Shown here: positions 22,906-30,511 of the stretch, piece by piece
Numbering within the stretch: the stretch's first letter is position 1
Layout of the letters: each line of letters starts with the position of its first letter
NCBI RefSeq assembly: GCF_003116035.1
Contig: NZ_LGQW01000015.1
Coordinates: 7,200,617 to 7,237,558, forward strand
DNA length: 36,942 nt
Direction: 5' to 3'
Origin: Azospirillum sp. TSH64
Lineage (GTDB): Bacteria; Pseudomonadota; Alphaproteobacteria; Azospirillales; Azospirillaceae
The notes under the pieces: generated by a model
Told to the model about the DNA's origin: nothing
Database searches by the model: none
What the model saw: only the letters and a program-made list of their open reading frames with translations
Translations under genes and position numbers: made by a program

Positions 22906-23876
22906 GCCGTTCCACTGGCGGCTGGGCCGCCGGAGACCGTTCCGGCGGAGGTGGGGCGGACGAGGTCGGACAGATGCAGCACGCCGGCCGGCCGGCCGTC
23001 GCCGTCCACCACCGGCAGCCGTTCGGTGCCGCGGGCGACCATTTCGGACAGGGCGCGGTGCAGCGGCGTCTCGGCGGCCAGCGGCTCGCCGGTCACGCTC
23101 TCCTGCCGGCGGGCGCGGTCGCCGACGGTTTCCACCGCCAGCCGCTTCAGCCCCCATTCCTCGCGCCCGACAAGGTCGCGCACCAGCGGGCTGGCCGGAC
23201 GCGTCAGGATGTCCAGCGGCGTGGCGCACTGGATCAGCCTGCCATGGTCCATCACCGCGATGCTGTCGCCAAGCCGCAGAGCCTCGTCCATGTCGTGGGT
23301 GACGAAGACGACGGTGGTGCCGGTGCGGCGGTGAATGGCCGACAGTTCCGTTTGCAGGCTGGCGCGGGTGATCGGGTCGAGCGCGCTGAACGGTTCGTCC
23401 ATCAGCAGGATGCGCGGTTCGGCCGCCAGGGCGCGGGCAACGCCGACGCGCTGCTGCTGTCCGCCGGACAACTGGTGCGGATAGGCGCCGCGATACCGGC
23501 GGGGATCGAGGTTCAGCAATTCCAGCAGTTCCGTCACCCGGTCGCGGATGCGCGCCCTGGGCCAGCCGAGTAGGCCGGGGACGGTGGCGATGTTGCGTTC
23601 CACCGTCCAATGCGGAAACAGACCGACCGACTGGATGACGTAGCCCATGCGCCGGCGCAGCTCCTCCGGCTTCAAGGACGCGATGTCCACGCCGTCGATG
23701 CGGATGGCGCCCTCGTCGGCGGGGATCAGCCGGTTGATCATCCGCAGCACCGTCGATTTGCCGGAGCCAGACGGCCCGATCAGCACGCGGAACTCCCCCT
23801 CCGCCACGGTGAAGGACACGGCATCCACCGCCGTCCAGGAGCCGAAGCGCTTGGTCACGCGCTCAAAGTCGATCAT
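22902..23876 (-). CDS. yehX: Osmoprotectant ABC transporter ATP-binding protein with CBS domain, YehX type
   Basis: A 324-aa ATPase of the OpuCA/YehX class. Walker A is GPSGSGKST, the Q loop is YVIQSVGLFPHWTVERNI (family-typical), the signature is LSGGQQQR, Walker B is ILLMDEPFSALDP and the switch His is in FVTHDMDEA. A C-terminal extension (about 235-305) contains a CBS-like module ending GTERLPVVDGDGRPAGVLHLSDL. Such domains sense ionic strength or nucleotides and gate transport in OpuA-type systems. It overlaps yehY and yehW by 4 bases each (ATGA), so the subunits are translated together. Confidence 0.92.
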   Translation of the reverse strand: MIDFERVTKRFGSWTAVDAVSFTVAEGEFRVLIGPSGSGKSTVLRMINRLIPADEGAIRIDGVDIASLKPEELRRRMGYVIQSVGLFPHWTVERNIATVPGLLGWPRARIRDRVTELLELLNLDPRRYRGAYPHQLSGGQQQRVGVARALAAEPRILLMDEPFSALDPITRASLQTELSAIHRRTGTTVVFVTHDMDEALRLGDSIAVMDHGRLIQCATPLDILTRPASPLVRDLVGREEWGLKRLAVETVGDRARRQESVTGEPLAAETPLHRALSEMVARGTERLPVVDGDGRPAGVLHLSDLVRPTSAGTVSGGPAASGTA

Positions 23877-25057
23877 GGCGCACTCCTTCCCGGCAGGACG
23901 CCGATGCTGTGTGTGGCGGCGGCAATGCCGATGGAAAGCAGGGCGTCGGCCGCCACCGCCAGCAGGATGACGGGAACGGCGCCCAGCAGCACAAGGTCCA
24001 GCGCGTTGGCGAAAAGCCCTTGGAACATGATGGCGCCCAGCCCTCCGGCCCCGATCAGCGCCGCCACCGCCGCCAGCCCGACCGCCTGGACGACGGTGAT
24101 GCGCAGTCCCGACAGGAAAACCGGCAGAGCCAGCGGCAGGTCGACGCGCAGGAAGATCTGGCCCGGCGTCAGCCCCATGCCCCGGGCGGCTTCCCGCACC
24201 GGGGCGGGAACGCCGTCCAGCCCGACCGCGGTATTGCGGACGATGGGCAGCAGCGAATAGAACGTCAGCGCGATCACCGCCGGCAGCGGTCCGACCCCGC
24301 TGATCCCCGACCCCGGCAGCATCGCGCCCAGCGCCGCCAGCGGTGCCATCAGCAGGCCGAACAGGGCGATGGACGGCACGGTCTGCACCACATTCAGCAC
24401 CGGAAACACCGCGCGTCCGACCGCCTGCACCCGGTGGGCGGCGACGCCGAGAGGAATGCCGATCAGCAGGGTCGGGACCAGCGCCGCCGCCACCAGCATG
24501 GCGTGGCGCAGCACGGCGTCGGCGAAAATCTCGCGGCGGTTGGCGTATTCCTTGAGGATCGACAGCGCGTCGAGATGGCCGGACGCCAGTTGCAGCGCCA
24601 CCAGTGCGGCGACCGCCCCGCCGACCGCCATCCGGCCGATGGCGCCCAGCCCCAGCCGGCGCGCCGCGTCGATGGCGGTCAGCAGGCCCGCCGCCGCCAT
24701 CACCCAGAAGCCGGAGGCGAAGGAGGTCCGCGCCGCTGCGGAGGCTCCCTGCGCCAGTGCCGCCGCCTGCGCGCCCGCCAGCCAGACCAGCCCGGCGGTG
24801 AACAGTCCTCCCGCCACGACGGTCAGGCCGAGCCCGGTACGGGTGGGCCGCAGGAACGGCGTCGCCAGCAGCGCCAGCCCCGGCAGCAGGGCTATCGCTC
24901 CGTCAAACCCCTGCGCCGCCGCCCACAACGGCACCGGCCGTCCCGACAGCAAGCGGTTGGGGGCGAAGCCGAGAAAGGGCAAGGCCACGGCGGCGACCGC
25001 CGCGGCCAGCACCATCAGCAGGGCGACGCGGTTGTGCAGGAGAGGCCGGCTGGTCAC
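23873..25057 (-). CDS. yehY: Osmoprotectant ABC transporter permease, YehY type
   Basis: A 394-aa inner-membrane protein, longer than YehW because of about four extra N-terminal helices before the permease core, as in E. coli YehY. The core contains IGIPLGVAAHRV, VLNVVQTVPSIALFGLLMAPLAALG, FYSLLPIVRNTAVGLDGVPAPVREAARGMGLTPGQIFLRVDLPLALPVFLSGLR and VGLAAVAALIGAGGLG. The start is GTG at 25057, 9 bases after the binding-protein stop, with a weak ribosome site. It likely pairs with YehW as a heterodimeric channel. Confidence 0.9.
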   Translation of the reverse strand: MTSRPLLHNRVALLMVLAAAVAAVALPFLGFAPNRLLSGRPVPLWAAAQGFDGAIALLPGLALLATPFLRPTRTGLGLTVVAGGLFTAGLVWLAGAQAAALAQGASAAARTSFASGFWVMAAAGLLTAIDAARRLGLGAIGRMAVGGAVAALVALQLASGHLDALSILKEYANRREIFADAVLRHAMLVAAALVPTLLIGIPLGVAAHRVQAVGRAVFPVLNVVQTVPSIALFGLLMAPLAALGAMLPGSGISGVGPLPAVIALTFYSLLPIVRNTAVGLDGVPAPVREAARGMGLTPGQIFLRVDLPLALPVFLSGLRITVVQAVGLAAVAALIGAGGLGAIMFQGLFANALDLVLLGAVPVILLAVAADALLSIGIAAATHSIGVLPGRSAP

Positions 25058-25066
25058 GTCGCCGGC

Positions 25067-25999
25067 TTACTTCAGGAAGCCCTTGGACTTCAGGTAGTCG
25101 GTGGCGACCTGCTTCTGGTCCTGGCCGTCCACCGAAATCTTGGCGTTCAGCCCGCGCAGGGTCTCGGCATTGAGGCTGGCGAACACCGGGTTCAGCAGGT
25201 CGGCGATCTTCGGGTTGGCGGTCAGCACGGCGGCGCGGACGGTCGGTGCCGGTTCATACACCATCTGCGCTCCCTTGGTGTCGGCCAGCACGACGAGGTC
25301 GAGGGCCGCGATGGCGCCGTCGGTGCCGTAGACCATGGCGGTGTTGACGCCGGACGTCTGTTCGGCCGCCGCGCGGATGGTGGCCGCGGTGTCGCCGCCG
25401 GCCAGGATCAGCATCTGGTCGGGCTTCAGCGCGAATCCGTAGGTCTGCTGGAAGGAGGGCAGGGCGGCCGGGCTCTCCACGAACTCGGCCGACGCGGCGA
25501 CCTTGGCCTTGCCGCCACTGCCGACCCACTTGGCGAAATCCTCCATGGTCTTCAGCTTGTTGGCATCGGCCACGTCGCGACGCACGGCCAGCGCCCAGGT
25601 GTTGTTGGCCGGGGCCGGCTTCAGCCAAACGATGCTGTTCTTCTCCTGGTCGAGCTGCCGGACCTTGTCATAGCCGGCACCTGCATTCTTCCAGACCGGG
25701 TCGCTGTCGACGTTGAAGAAGAAGGCACCGTTGCCGGTGTATTCGGGATAGATGTCGATCTCGCCGGACAGCAGGGCACCGCGCACGATCTTGGTCGGGC
25801 CCAACTGGATCTTGTTTTCCGTCGGGATGCCGCCCGCCTGCAAGACCTGCAGGATCATGGTGCCGAGCAGGCCGCTTTCGGCATCGAGCTTGGAGCCGAC
25901 GCGGACCGCATCCGTCGCCTGTGCCGACCCGGCGGCGAGGCCCAATGCCAGAACCGCCGCACCCATGAAGGCGCGGCTCTTGTTGAAGATCGTGAACAC
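25067..25999 (-). CDS. yehZ: Osmoprotectant substrate-binding protein, YehZ/OsmF type
   Basis: A 310-aa periplasmic binding protein of the OpuAC family. The signal peptide is residues 1-27 (SRAFMGAAVLALGLAAGSAQA), cleaved at AQA-TD. The mature part begins VRVGSKLDAESGLLGTMILQVLQAGG and includes GEIDIYPEYTGNG, a conserved family motif, and YGTDGAIAALDLVVLADTKG. I chose the GTG at 25999 because GGGGAGG lies exactly 7 bases before it; an ATG eight codons upstream overlaps that purine run. It heads the yehZYXW-like operon, whose promoter lies in the 177-base divergent region shared with the small stress gene. YehZ systems bind betaines with low affinity. Confidence 0.92.
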   Translation of the reverse strand: MFTIFNKSRAFMGAAVLALGLAAGSAQATDAVRVGSKLDAESGLLGTMILQVLQAGGIPTENKIQLGPTKIVRGALLSGEIDIYPEYTGNGAFFFNVDSDPVWKNAGAGYDKVRQLDQEKNSIVWLKPAPANNTWALAVRRDVADANKLKTMEDFAKWVGSGGKAKVAASAEFVESPAALPSFQQTYGFALKPDQMLILAGGDTAATIRAAAEQTSGVNTAMVYGTDGAIAALDLVVLADTKGAQMVYEPAPTVRAAVLTANPKIADLLNPVFASLNAETLRGLNAKISVDGQDQKQVATDYLKSKGFLK

Positions 26000-26113
26000 C
26001 CCGGAACCTCCCCCTGAAAGCATTGGGAAAAGGATGGGTGACGGCTGCGCTTACGGCAAGCCGCGCTTTCCGTCTGTCCTGTCCCGGATATGAGTTTTCG
26101 CCTATTTCCCCGA

Positions 26114-26139
26114 GGAACTTCCCATCCGGCGAAGCTGTT
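26114..26139 (+). promoter_or_regulatory. Sigma-EcfG-like general stress promoter
   Basis: GGAAC at 26114-26118, a 17-base spacer, then TGTT at 26136-26139 fits the alphaproteobacterial general stress pattern GGAAC-N16/17-cGTT except for the first base of the -10. It points at the small stress-type gene starting at 26177, giving a leader of about 30 bases. Confidence 0.5.
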
Positions 26140-26176
26140 GACCGGGAAACCCCAACAGCCCAATCAGGAGGATCCG

Positions 26177-26353
26177 ATGTCCCAGGGCGACAAGGACAAG
26201 TACACCGACAAGCAGAAGCGCAAAGCCGAGCACATCGAAGAAAGTTACGAGAAGCGCGGCGTGTCCAAAGATGAGGCAGAAAGCCGCGCCTGGGCGACCG
26301 TCAACAAGCAGGATGGCGGCGGCAAGAAGGGCGGGTCGGGGCACGACAAGTGA
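26177..26353 (+). CDS. Small hydrophilic KGG-type stress protein
   Basis: A 58-aa highly charged protein: GDKDKYTDKQKRKAEHIEES at the start, YEKRGVSKDEAESRAWATVN in the middle and a Gly/Lys-rich tail (GGGKKGGSG). This pattern is widespread in Proteobacteria, often under the label 'plasmid stabilisation protein', which has no functional support that I know of. It looks like a small DNA- or RNA-associating or stress protein. AGGAGG lies 6 bases before the ATG. A sigma-EcfG-like promoter upstream suggests induction by general stress, next to a divergent osmolyte transporter. Confidence 0.85.
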   Translation: MSQGDKDKYTDKQKRKAEHIEESYEKRGVSKDEAESRAWATVNKQDGGGKKGGSGHDK

Positions 26354-26369
26354 GGAGGGTGGACGGATA

Positions 26370-26396
26370 GGGGGAGATCGCGGCCGATACTCCCCC
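26370..26396. terminator. Bidirectional stem-loop between the small stress gene and pqqE
   Basis: GGGGGAG and CTCCCCC form a 7-bp stem, with an inner TCG/CGA pairing, between two convergent stop codons. It is well placed to end both transcripts; no long T run follows. Confidence 0.55.
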
Positions 26397-26411
26397 CGAC
26401 ATAAAACTCTT

Positions 26412-27530
26412 CTACAGTCCCCGATAGGTCCATTCCGTTCCCAACGCCGCGGCGTCGCGGTCGCGCAGCACGGCGACCTCCGCATGGGCCGGCGACAGTT
26501 CGCAAACCGGGTCGGCCGCATCGGCGCTGCCCGCCAGCGCCAGGGCCTGACAGCGGCAGCCGCCCCAATCCTCCTCCTTGTGGTCGCAGGACTGGCAGGG
26601 CTCCGGCATCCAGTCGGTGCCGCGGTAGCGCGCAAAGGCCGGGCCGTCCCGCCAGATGTCGGACAGGCTGCGGTCATGCACCGTCTCGAACGTCATCCCC
26701 GGAATCGTCTCCGCCGCATGGCAGGGCAGAACCCGCCCGCGCGGGGTGATGTTTATGAAACGGCGCGCCCAGCCGCCCATGCAGCTCTTCGGCCGGCGGG
26801 CATAATAATCCGGCACGACGTAATCGACCACGATCCGCCCAGCCAGTTCGGGCAGCCGGGCGCGCACCGCCGCGTCCATCGCCAGCAACTGCTCGCGCGA
26901 CGGCATCAGGGCTGCGCGGTTGGCGAGCGCCCAGCCGTAATACTGCACGTTGGCGATTTCGATCCGTCCGGCGCCGAGATCCATCGCCAGATCGATGACG
27001 TCATTCACCCGGTCGATGTTGTGGCGGTGCAGGACCGCGTTGATGGTCAGCGCCATCCCCTGCCGGACCACCGCCCGTGCCACCTCCAGCTTCTTCACGT
27101 GGCCGCCCTTGAAGCCGCCGACGCGGTCGGCGCCGGTCGCCTCGGCATCCTGAAGGCTGATCTGCACATGCTGGAGCCCGGCGCGCTGCAACCGCTCCAG
27201 CAGCGGCTGATCGAGCAGCACGGCCGAGGTGATGAGGTTGCTGTAGAGCCCGATCTCTGTCGCGTGGGCGACCAGCTCCTCCAGATCCTTGCGGACGCAG
27301 GGTTCCCCGCCGGAGAAATGCACCTGGAGCGCACCGGCATCCGCCGCCTCGTCGAGCACGCGCTTCCAGGTGGCGGTGTCCAGCTCCGCGCTGGCGGACT
27401 CGAGCGCCACCGGGTTGGAGCAGTAGGGGCAGCGCAGCGGGCAGCGGTGCGTCAGCTCCATCAGCACGGCGAAGGGCGGGGCCGGTTCGGCGGCCGAGGA
27501 TGCCGCAAAGGCGGGCAGGGCGCAGCTCAT
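26412..27530 (-). CDS. pqqE: PQQ biosynthesis radical SAM protein PqqE
   Basis: A 372-aa radical SAM/SPASM enzyme that forms the Glu-Tyr carbon-carbon cross-link in PqqA, the first step of PQQ synthesis. The S-adenosylmethionine cluster site CPLRCPYC (CxxxCxxC) lies near residue 35. FSGGEPCVRKD and LQDAEATGADRVGGFKG follow, and the C terminus has the auxiliary-cluster cysteines (CMGGWARRF, VLPCHAAE, PEPCQSCDHKEEDWGGCRC and PVC). All expected cysteines appear present. The ATG at 27530 follows AGGAGG at 8 bases; the same 11-base Shine-Dalgarno segment is duplicated 15 bases further upstream. The protein works with the PqqD chaperone encoded next to it. Confidence 0.95.
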   Translation of the reverse strand: MSCALPAFAASSAAEPAPPFAVLMELTHRCPLRCPYCSNPVALESASAELDTATWKRVLDEAADAGALQVHFSGGEPCVRKDLEELVAHATEIGLYSNLITSAVLLDQPLLERLQRAGLQHVQISLQDAEATGADRVGGFKGGHVKKLEVARAVVRQGMALTINAVLHRHNIDRVNDVIDLAMDLGAGRIEIANVQYYGWALANRAALMPSREQLLAMDAAVRARLPELAGRIVVDYVVPDYYARRPKSCMGGWARRFINITPRGRVLPCHAAETIPGMTFETVHDRSLSDIWRDGPAFARYRGTDWMPEPCQSCDHKEEDWGGCRCQALALAGSADAADPVCELSPAHAEVAVLRDRDAAALGTEWTYRGL

Positions 27531-27532
27531 TG

Positions 27533-27558
27533 GACACACCTCCTGGAGACACACCTCC
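27533..27558 (-). promoter_or_regulatory. Duplicated Shine-Dalgarno segment before pqqE
   Basis: On the minus strand GGAGGTGTGTC occurs twice, at 27558-27548 and 27543-27533. The copy nearer pqqE is at correct spacing to its ATG. The other copy is 23 bases from it and follows the pqqD stop. It may be a simple tandem duplication or a ribosome standby site. Confidence 0.6.
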
Positions 27559-27567
27559 CGGGGCATC

Positions 27568-27864
27568 TCATGTGACGACATAACCCTTGTTGCGCAGGTC
27601 GGTCAGCATCTCCAGCACGTCGGCGGCGACCTCCGTGCGCGGCGCGTCGTATTCCACGGTCAGCCGGTCGATGCCGGCGGCCACGTCGGCGACCTCCGTG
27701 CCGACGCAGGCGCGCACCACCGCCAGCGCCATTTCGTCCAGCACCAGAAGCCGCTCCGGCCCCATCAGCATCCACTGGCCGCGGCGGCGGTCGTTGCGCA
27801 GCATGACGCCGGGGGCCAGCCGCAGCCGGTCGGTCTCGGCGATGTTGGGAGCGATGGCGTTCAC
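27568..27864 (-). CDS. pqqD: PQQ biosynthesis chaperone PqqD
   Basis: A 98-aa winged-helix peptide chaperone that binds PqqA and presents it to PqqE. It shows the family pattern RLRLAPGVMLRNDRRRGQWMLMGPERLLVLDEMA, followed by IDRLTVEYDAPRTEVAADVLEMLTDLRNKGYV. The start is GTG at 27864, overlapping the pqqC stop by 4 bases (GTGA); the longer upstream frame is pqqC sequence read in another frame. It is a stand-alone gene rather than fused to pqqC as in some methylotrophs. Confidence 0.93.
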   Translation of the reverse strand: MNAIAPNIAETDRLRLAPGVMLRNDRRRGQWMLMGPERLLVLDEMALAVVRACVGTEVADVAAGIDRLTVEYDAPRTEVAADVLEMLTDLRNKGYVVT

Positions 27865-28637
27865 CGGCTGTACCGTGTCGGTTCCATGTCCGCCGGCACG
27901 AAGGCGCCGGGCGGGATCAGGTTCGGGGTGACATAGGCATGGTGCAGGGCATCCAGCTGCGCCCACAGCAGCTCGGTCTTGAAGCGCAGGGCGCGCAGGC
28001 ATTGCCGCTGCTGTTCCGCCGTACGGGCATTGGTCAGCACATAGTCCAAACCGAACTCCACGTCGCGCGGCGCCTCGTCCAGCCGCTTGCGGAAATAGGA
28101 CAGGGTGCTGTCGTTGGCGAAGGCGTAGTTGCGCTCAAACCCGGCGATGCGTTCACGGTGGATCGACGGTGCGAACAGCTCGGTCAGCGAGGATGCCACC
28201 GCCTCCAGCAGCGAATGGTCGCGCACGAAGTTGACATAGGCATCCACGGCGAAGCGGGTGGCGGGCAGGAGCCCCTCCAGCGACTTCACATAGTCGCGGT
28301 CCAGCCCCAGCCCGTCGGTCAGTCGCAGCCAGCGTTCGATGCCGCCGACCTTGGTCTCGTCCAGCTCGCCGGTCTGGGTCAGCCCGTCATGGTCCAGCAC
28401 GCGCTGCAACCAGGCACGGCGCAGCGCCGGGTCGTCCATGCGCGACATGATGGTCAGATCCTTTCGCGGGATCGACACCTGATAATAGAAGCGGTTCAGC
28501 GCCCAGGCCTGGATCTGTCCCTTCTGCAGCTTTCCGCCGTGCAGCAGCTGATGGAACGGGTGGAGGTCGTGATACTGCCGCTCGCCGATGGCATAGAGCG
28601 CGGCGCGGAACTCCTCGCGGGACATCAGCTCAGTCAT
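27861..28637 (-). CDS. pqqC: Pyrroloquinoline-quinone synthase PqqC
   Basis: A 258-aa oxidase that carries out the last step of PQQ synthesis, ring closure and an eight-electron oxidation of AHQQ with molecular oxygen and no metal cofactor. Family motifs are LYAIGERQYHDLHPFHQLLHGGKL, QAWALNRFYYQVSIPRKDL, VGGIERWLRLTDGLG and ASSLTELFAPSIHRERIAGFERNY, which supply the conserved His, Tyr and Arg residues of the active site. It overlaps pqqB by 4 bases (ATGA) and pqqD by 4 bases. The length is typical. Confidence 0.95.
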   Translation of the reverse strand: MTELMSREEFRAALYAIGERQYHDLHPFHQLLHGGKLQKGQIQAWALNRFYYQVSIPRKDLTIMSRMDDPALRRAWLQRVLDHDGLTQTGELDETKVGGIERWLRLTDGLGLDRDYVKSLEGLLPATRFAVDAYVNFVRDHSLLEAVASSLTELFAPSIHRERIAGFERNYAFANDSTLSYFRKRLDEAPRDVEFGLDYVLTNARTAEQQRQCLRALRFKTELLWAQLDALHHAYVTPNLIPPGAFVPADMEPTRYSR

Positions 28638-29566
28638 AGGGTCAGCTCCAGCCCGTCATGGGCGATGCGCCAGCCGGCCGCCTCGGCCTCCGCCCGTTCG
28701 GGCGAATCCTCAAGCAGGGCGGGGTTCGTGTTGTTGATGTGGATATAGATCTTGCGGCCGACGTTCAGCGGCGCGAAGGCGGCCATGCTGCCGGCCGGTC
28801 CCGACATCGGCATATGGCCCATGCGTGCCGCCGTCTTCACCCCGGTGCCGCTGCGGACCATCTCGTCGTCGGTCCAGGTGGTGCCGTCGAACAGCACGAG
28901 CGGCGCCCCGTGCAGCCGGTCGGCTAGCCAGCCCGGCATGCCGGCGCAGCCGGGGATATAGAAGAAGCCGTCGCTGGACCCGTCGCTGGAGCGGATGCGC
29001 AGCGCTACTGTGTCCTCGGCGACGGAGCCGAAGCCGGGTCCGGCCGACGCGTCCTCCAGATAGAGCGCCACCTTGCCCGGCACCGCGAACGCCTCGACTT
29101 CCAGCCCCAGCGGCCGACCGTCGGTGCCGGCGGGCTGGAAGGGCTCGCCCAGCGCGATCGGTCGACGGGCGACCAGCTCGGGATTCAACACGTTGAACAC
29201 GCTGTTGCCGGCCAGCACGCCATGGACGCGCGGTGTGGCATAGACGGCGAAGGGATGGGATTCGCGCAGGGTCAGCAGGCCGGCGACATGGTCGATGTCG
29301 GCATTGGTCAGCAGCGCCGCGCTGATCGGATTGCCGCGCAGGCCATTTTGGGGATGAAGCTGCGTGTTGGCGAGCAGTTGCGCGCCGAGATCGGGCGAGG
29401 CGTTCAGCAGCAGCCAGCGTTCGCCGTCGGCGGTCACCGCCAGCGACGATTGGGTGCGAGGCTTGGCCGCCGGATCGCCGGAACGGGCACGGCGGCAACC
29501 CTCGCAGGCGCAGTTCCATTGCGGGAAGCCCCCGCCGGCTGCCGAACCGAGTACGAGAATCTTCAT
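28634..29566 (-). CDS. pqqB: PQQ biosynthesis metallo-hydrolase-like PqqB
   Basis: A 310-aa metallo-beta-lactamase-fold protein. The start MKILVLGSAAGGGFPQWNC is typical of PqqB, with the zinc cysteines in CACEGC near residue 20. TNADIDHVAGLL contains the degenerate metal motif of this family and MGHMPMSGPAG a further His. PqqB is proposed to hydroxylate a PQQ intermediate rather than hydrolyse a lactam. I chose the ATG at 29566 by homology; a GTG two codons upstream is possible and neither has a strong ribosome site, in contrast to pqqA. A hairpin lies between pqqA and this gene. Confidence 0.94.
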   Translation of the reverse strand: MKILVLGSAAGGGFPQWNCACEGCRRARSGDPAAKPRTQSSLAVTADGERWLLLNASPDLGAQLLANTQLHPQNGLRGNPISAALLTNADIDHVAGLLTLRESHPFAVYATPRVHGVLAGNSVFNVLNPELVARRPIALGEPFQPAGTDGRPLGLEVEAFAVPGKVALYLEDASAGPGFGSVAEDTVALRIRSSDGSSDGFFYIPGCAGMPGWLADRLHGAPLVLFDGTTWTDDEMVRSGTGVKTAARMGHMPMSGPAGSMAAFAPLNVGRKIYIHINNTNPALLEDSPERAEAEAAGWRIAHDGLELTL

Positions 29567-29630
29567 GGCCACCGTCTTGAGCGCGTCTTGGGTGCGGTCC
29601 TTGAGAAAAAGGCCCTGAGGGAAGGCAGGT

Positions 29631-29663
29631 CCGGGGAAGAGCTGTCACGCCGTGCTTCCCCGG
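29631..29663 (-). terminator. Hairpin between pqqA and pqqB
   Basis: CCGGGGAAG and CTTCCCCGG form a perfect 9-bp stem with a 15-base loop, 16 bases after the pqqA stop. About 20 bases further in the direction of transcription a CCCT-AGGG mini-stem is followed by TTTTT. A partial terminator or mRNA-stabilising hairpin would let pqqA be made in excess over the enzymes, as seen in other pqq operons. Confidence 0.6.
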
Positions 29664-29679
29664 CCCCGCCTCGTCCGGC

Positions 29680-29760
29680 TTAGAGGCCGGCGCAGGCGTA
29701 GGCGTTGATCTCGGTGCCGACGGCGATTTCGGTGGTCTTCGGTTTGCGCCAGGTCTTCAT
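29680..29760 (-). CDS. pqqA: PQQ precursor peptide PqqA
   Basis: A 26-aa ribosomal peptide, the precursor of PQQ. It reads MKTWRKPKTTEIAVG then TEINAYACAGL. Glu17 and Tyr21 in the E-x-x-x-Y motif are the residues that are cross-linked and excised to form the cofactor. CAGGAG lies 10 bases before the ATG. The usual family length is 22-29 aa. A stem-loop follows the gene and a dyad lies in its leader, so the abundant peptide is probably made from its own short transcript. No protease gene such as pqqF is in the window. Confidence 0.93.
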   Translation of the reverse strand: MKTWRKPKTTEIAVGTEINAYACAGL

Positions 29761-29786
29761 CGCGTGATACTCCTGCTTGCTGACTG

Positions 29787-29809
29787 TTGCTTACCAGGAT
29801 GGTTGGCAA
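29787..29809. promoter_or_regulatory. Interrupted 23-bp dyad in the pqqA leader
   Basis: TTGCTTACCA and TGGTTGGCAA are complementary at 8 of 10 positions around GGA, 27 bases upstream of the pqqA start. It could be a regulator-binding site or an RNA stem-loop in the leader. Candidate regulators include the NarL-type protein encoded upstream. Confidence 0.45.
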
Positions 29810-29896
29810 GATGAAGAATAGCGGTCCGGGGCGGAGGGCCGCCATGCTACCATGGTGTAATCCGCCACCTCCTTCGATGCCGACCCGCCCCCGAAA

Positions 29897-30511
29897 TCAG
29901 GGAGTGGATGTGGCGGGAGGGGGCAGTGGATGCGCCTCCTCCGTCGGCAGACCGGCCTCCATCCAGCCGTCGATGCCCGTCGGGTACCAATGGACACGGG
30001 CATAGCCAAGTAACACCGCCCGCTTGGCCGCGTTCCATGACATCCAGCAATCGGACAGGCAGTAGAACAAAAGATCGCGCGAGCGGTCGCCGCCGGTCAG
30101 CCGGTCCAACTGGGACTCGAACCATGCCAGCGTCGCCGGATCGGGCGACCCCACCCCCACATTGGGCAGCCAGACGCTGCCGGGAATTTGCCGGTAGGGC
30201 TTCGATTGCAGCCAGGGGCCGCCGGGCAGCGTGCTGCGCTCCAGGCGCTGGACGAAGATCGGGATGAGGCGCCCTTGCGACAGCAGCGTCTGCACCGCAG
30301 GCGTGTCGACCGTTTCCGCCCCGACGACCCCGTCCGGCGTGGGCGAGCGGTAATCGGACAGGCGGTAGCCGTCCGGCTGTGGAATACCGGCGGCCAGGGT
30401 GGGGGTGGTGAAGGCGAGGGTGAGGACAAGAGCGGCGGCCGCTGGGAGGTTGGATCCCCAGCCGGTCGTCCTCGCCGGGCGGGGTGGGGGTAAGCGCCTA
30501 CAGGCCCTCAC
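29897..30511 (-). CDS. PQQ-dependent catabolism-associated CXXCW-motif protein
   Basis: A 204-aa exported protein with an Arg/Pro-rich n-region and hydrophobic core (AAAALVLTLAFTTPTLAAG), so probably periplasmic. The rhodanese-like domain has IPGSVWLPNVGVGSPDPATLAWFESQL and the defining motif FYCLSDCWMSWNAAKRAVLLGY, with two cysteines spaced C-x-x-x-C followed by Trp, then HWYPTGIDGW. Proteins of this type occur next to PQQ-linked alcohol oxidation genes; the chemical role is unproven. The only reasonable start is GTG at 30511, overlapping the regulator stop by 4 bases (GTGA). It lies upstream of pqqA on the same strand. Confidence 0.85.
   Translation of the reverse strand: MRACRRLPPPRPARTTGWGSNLPAAAALVLTLAFTTPTLAAGIPQPDGYRLSDYRSPTPDGVVGAETVDTPAVQTLLSQGRLIPIFVQRLERSTLPGGPWLQSKPYRQIPGSVWLPNVGVGSPDPATLAWFESQLDRLTGGDRSRDLLFYCLSDCWMSWNAAKRAVLLGYARVHWYPTGIDGWMEAGLPTEEAHPLPPPATSTP

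Noticed and set aside
23909..26017. A 702-codon plus-strand open frame over the osmolyte transporter genes
   Set aside because: The translation is low-complexity (Arg, Gln, His, Gly) and antisense to yehZ and yehY, which have clear signal peptide and transporter motifs.
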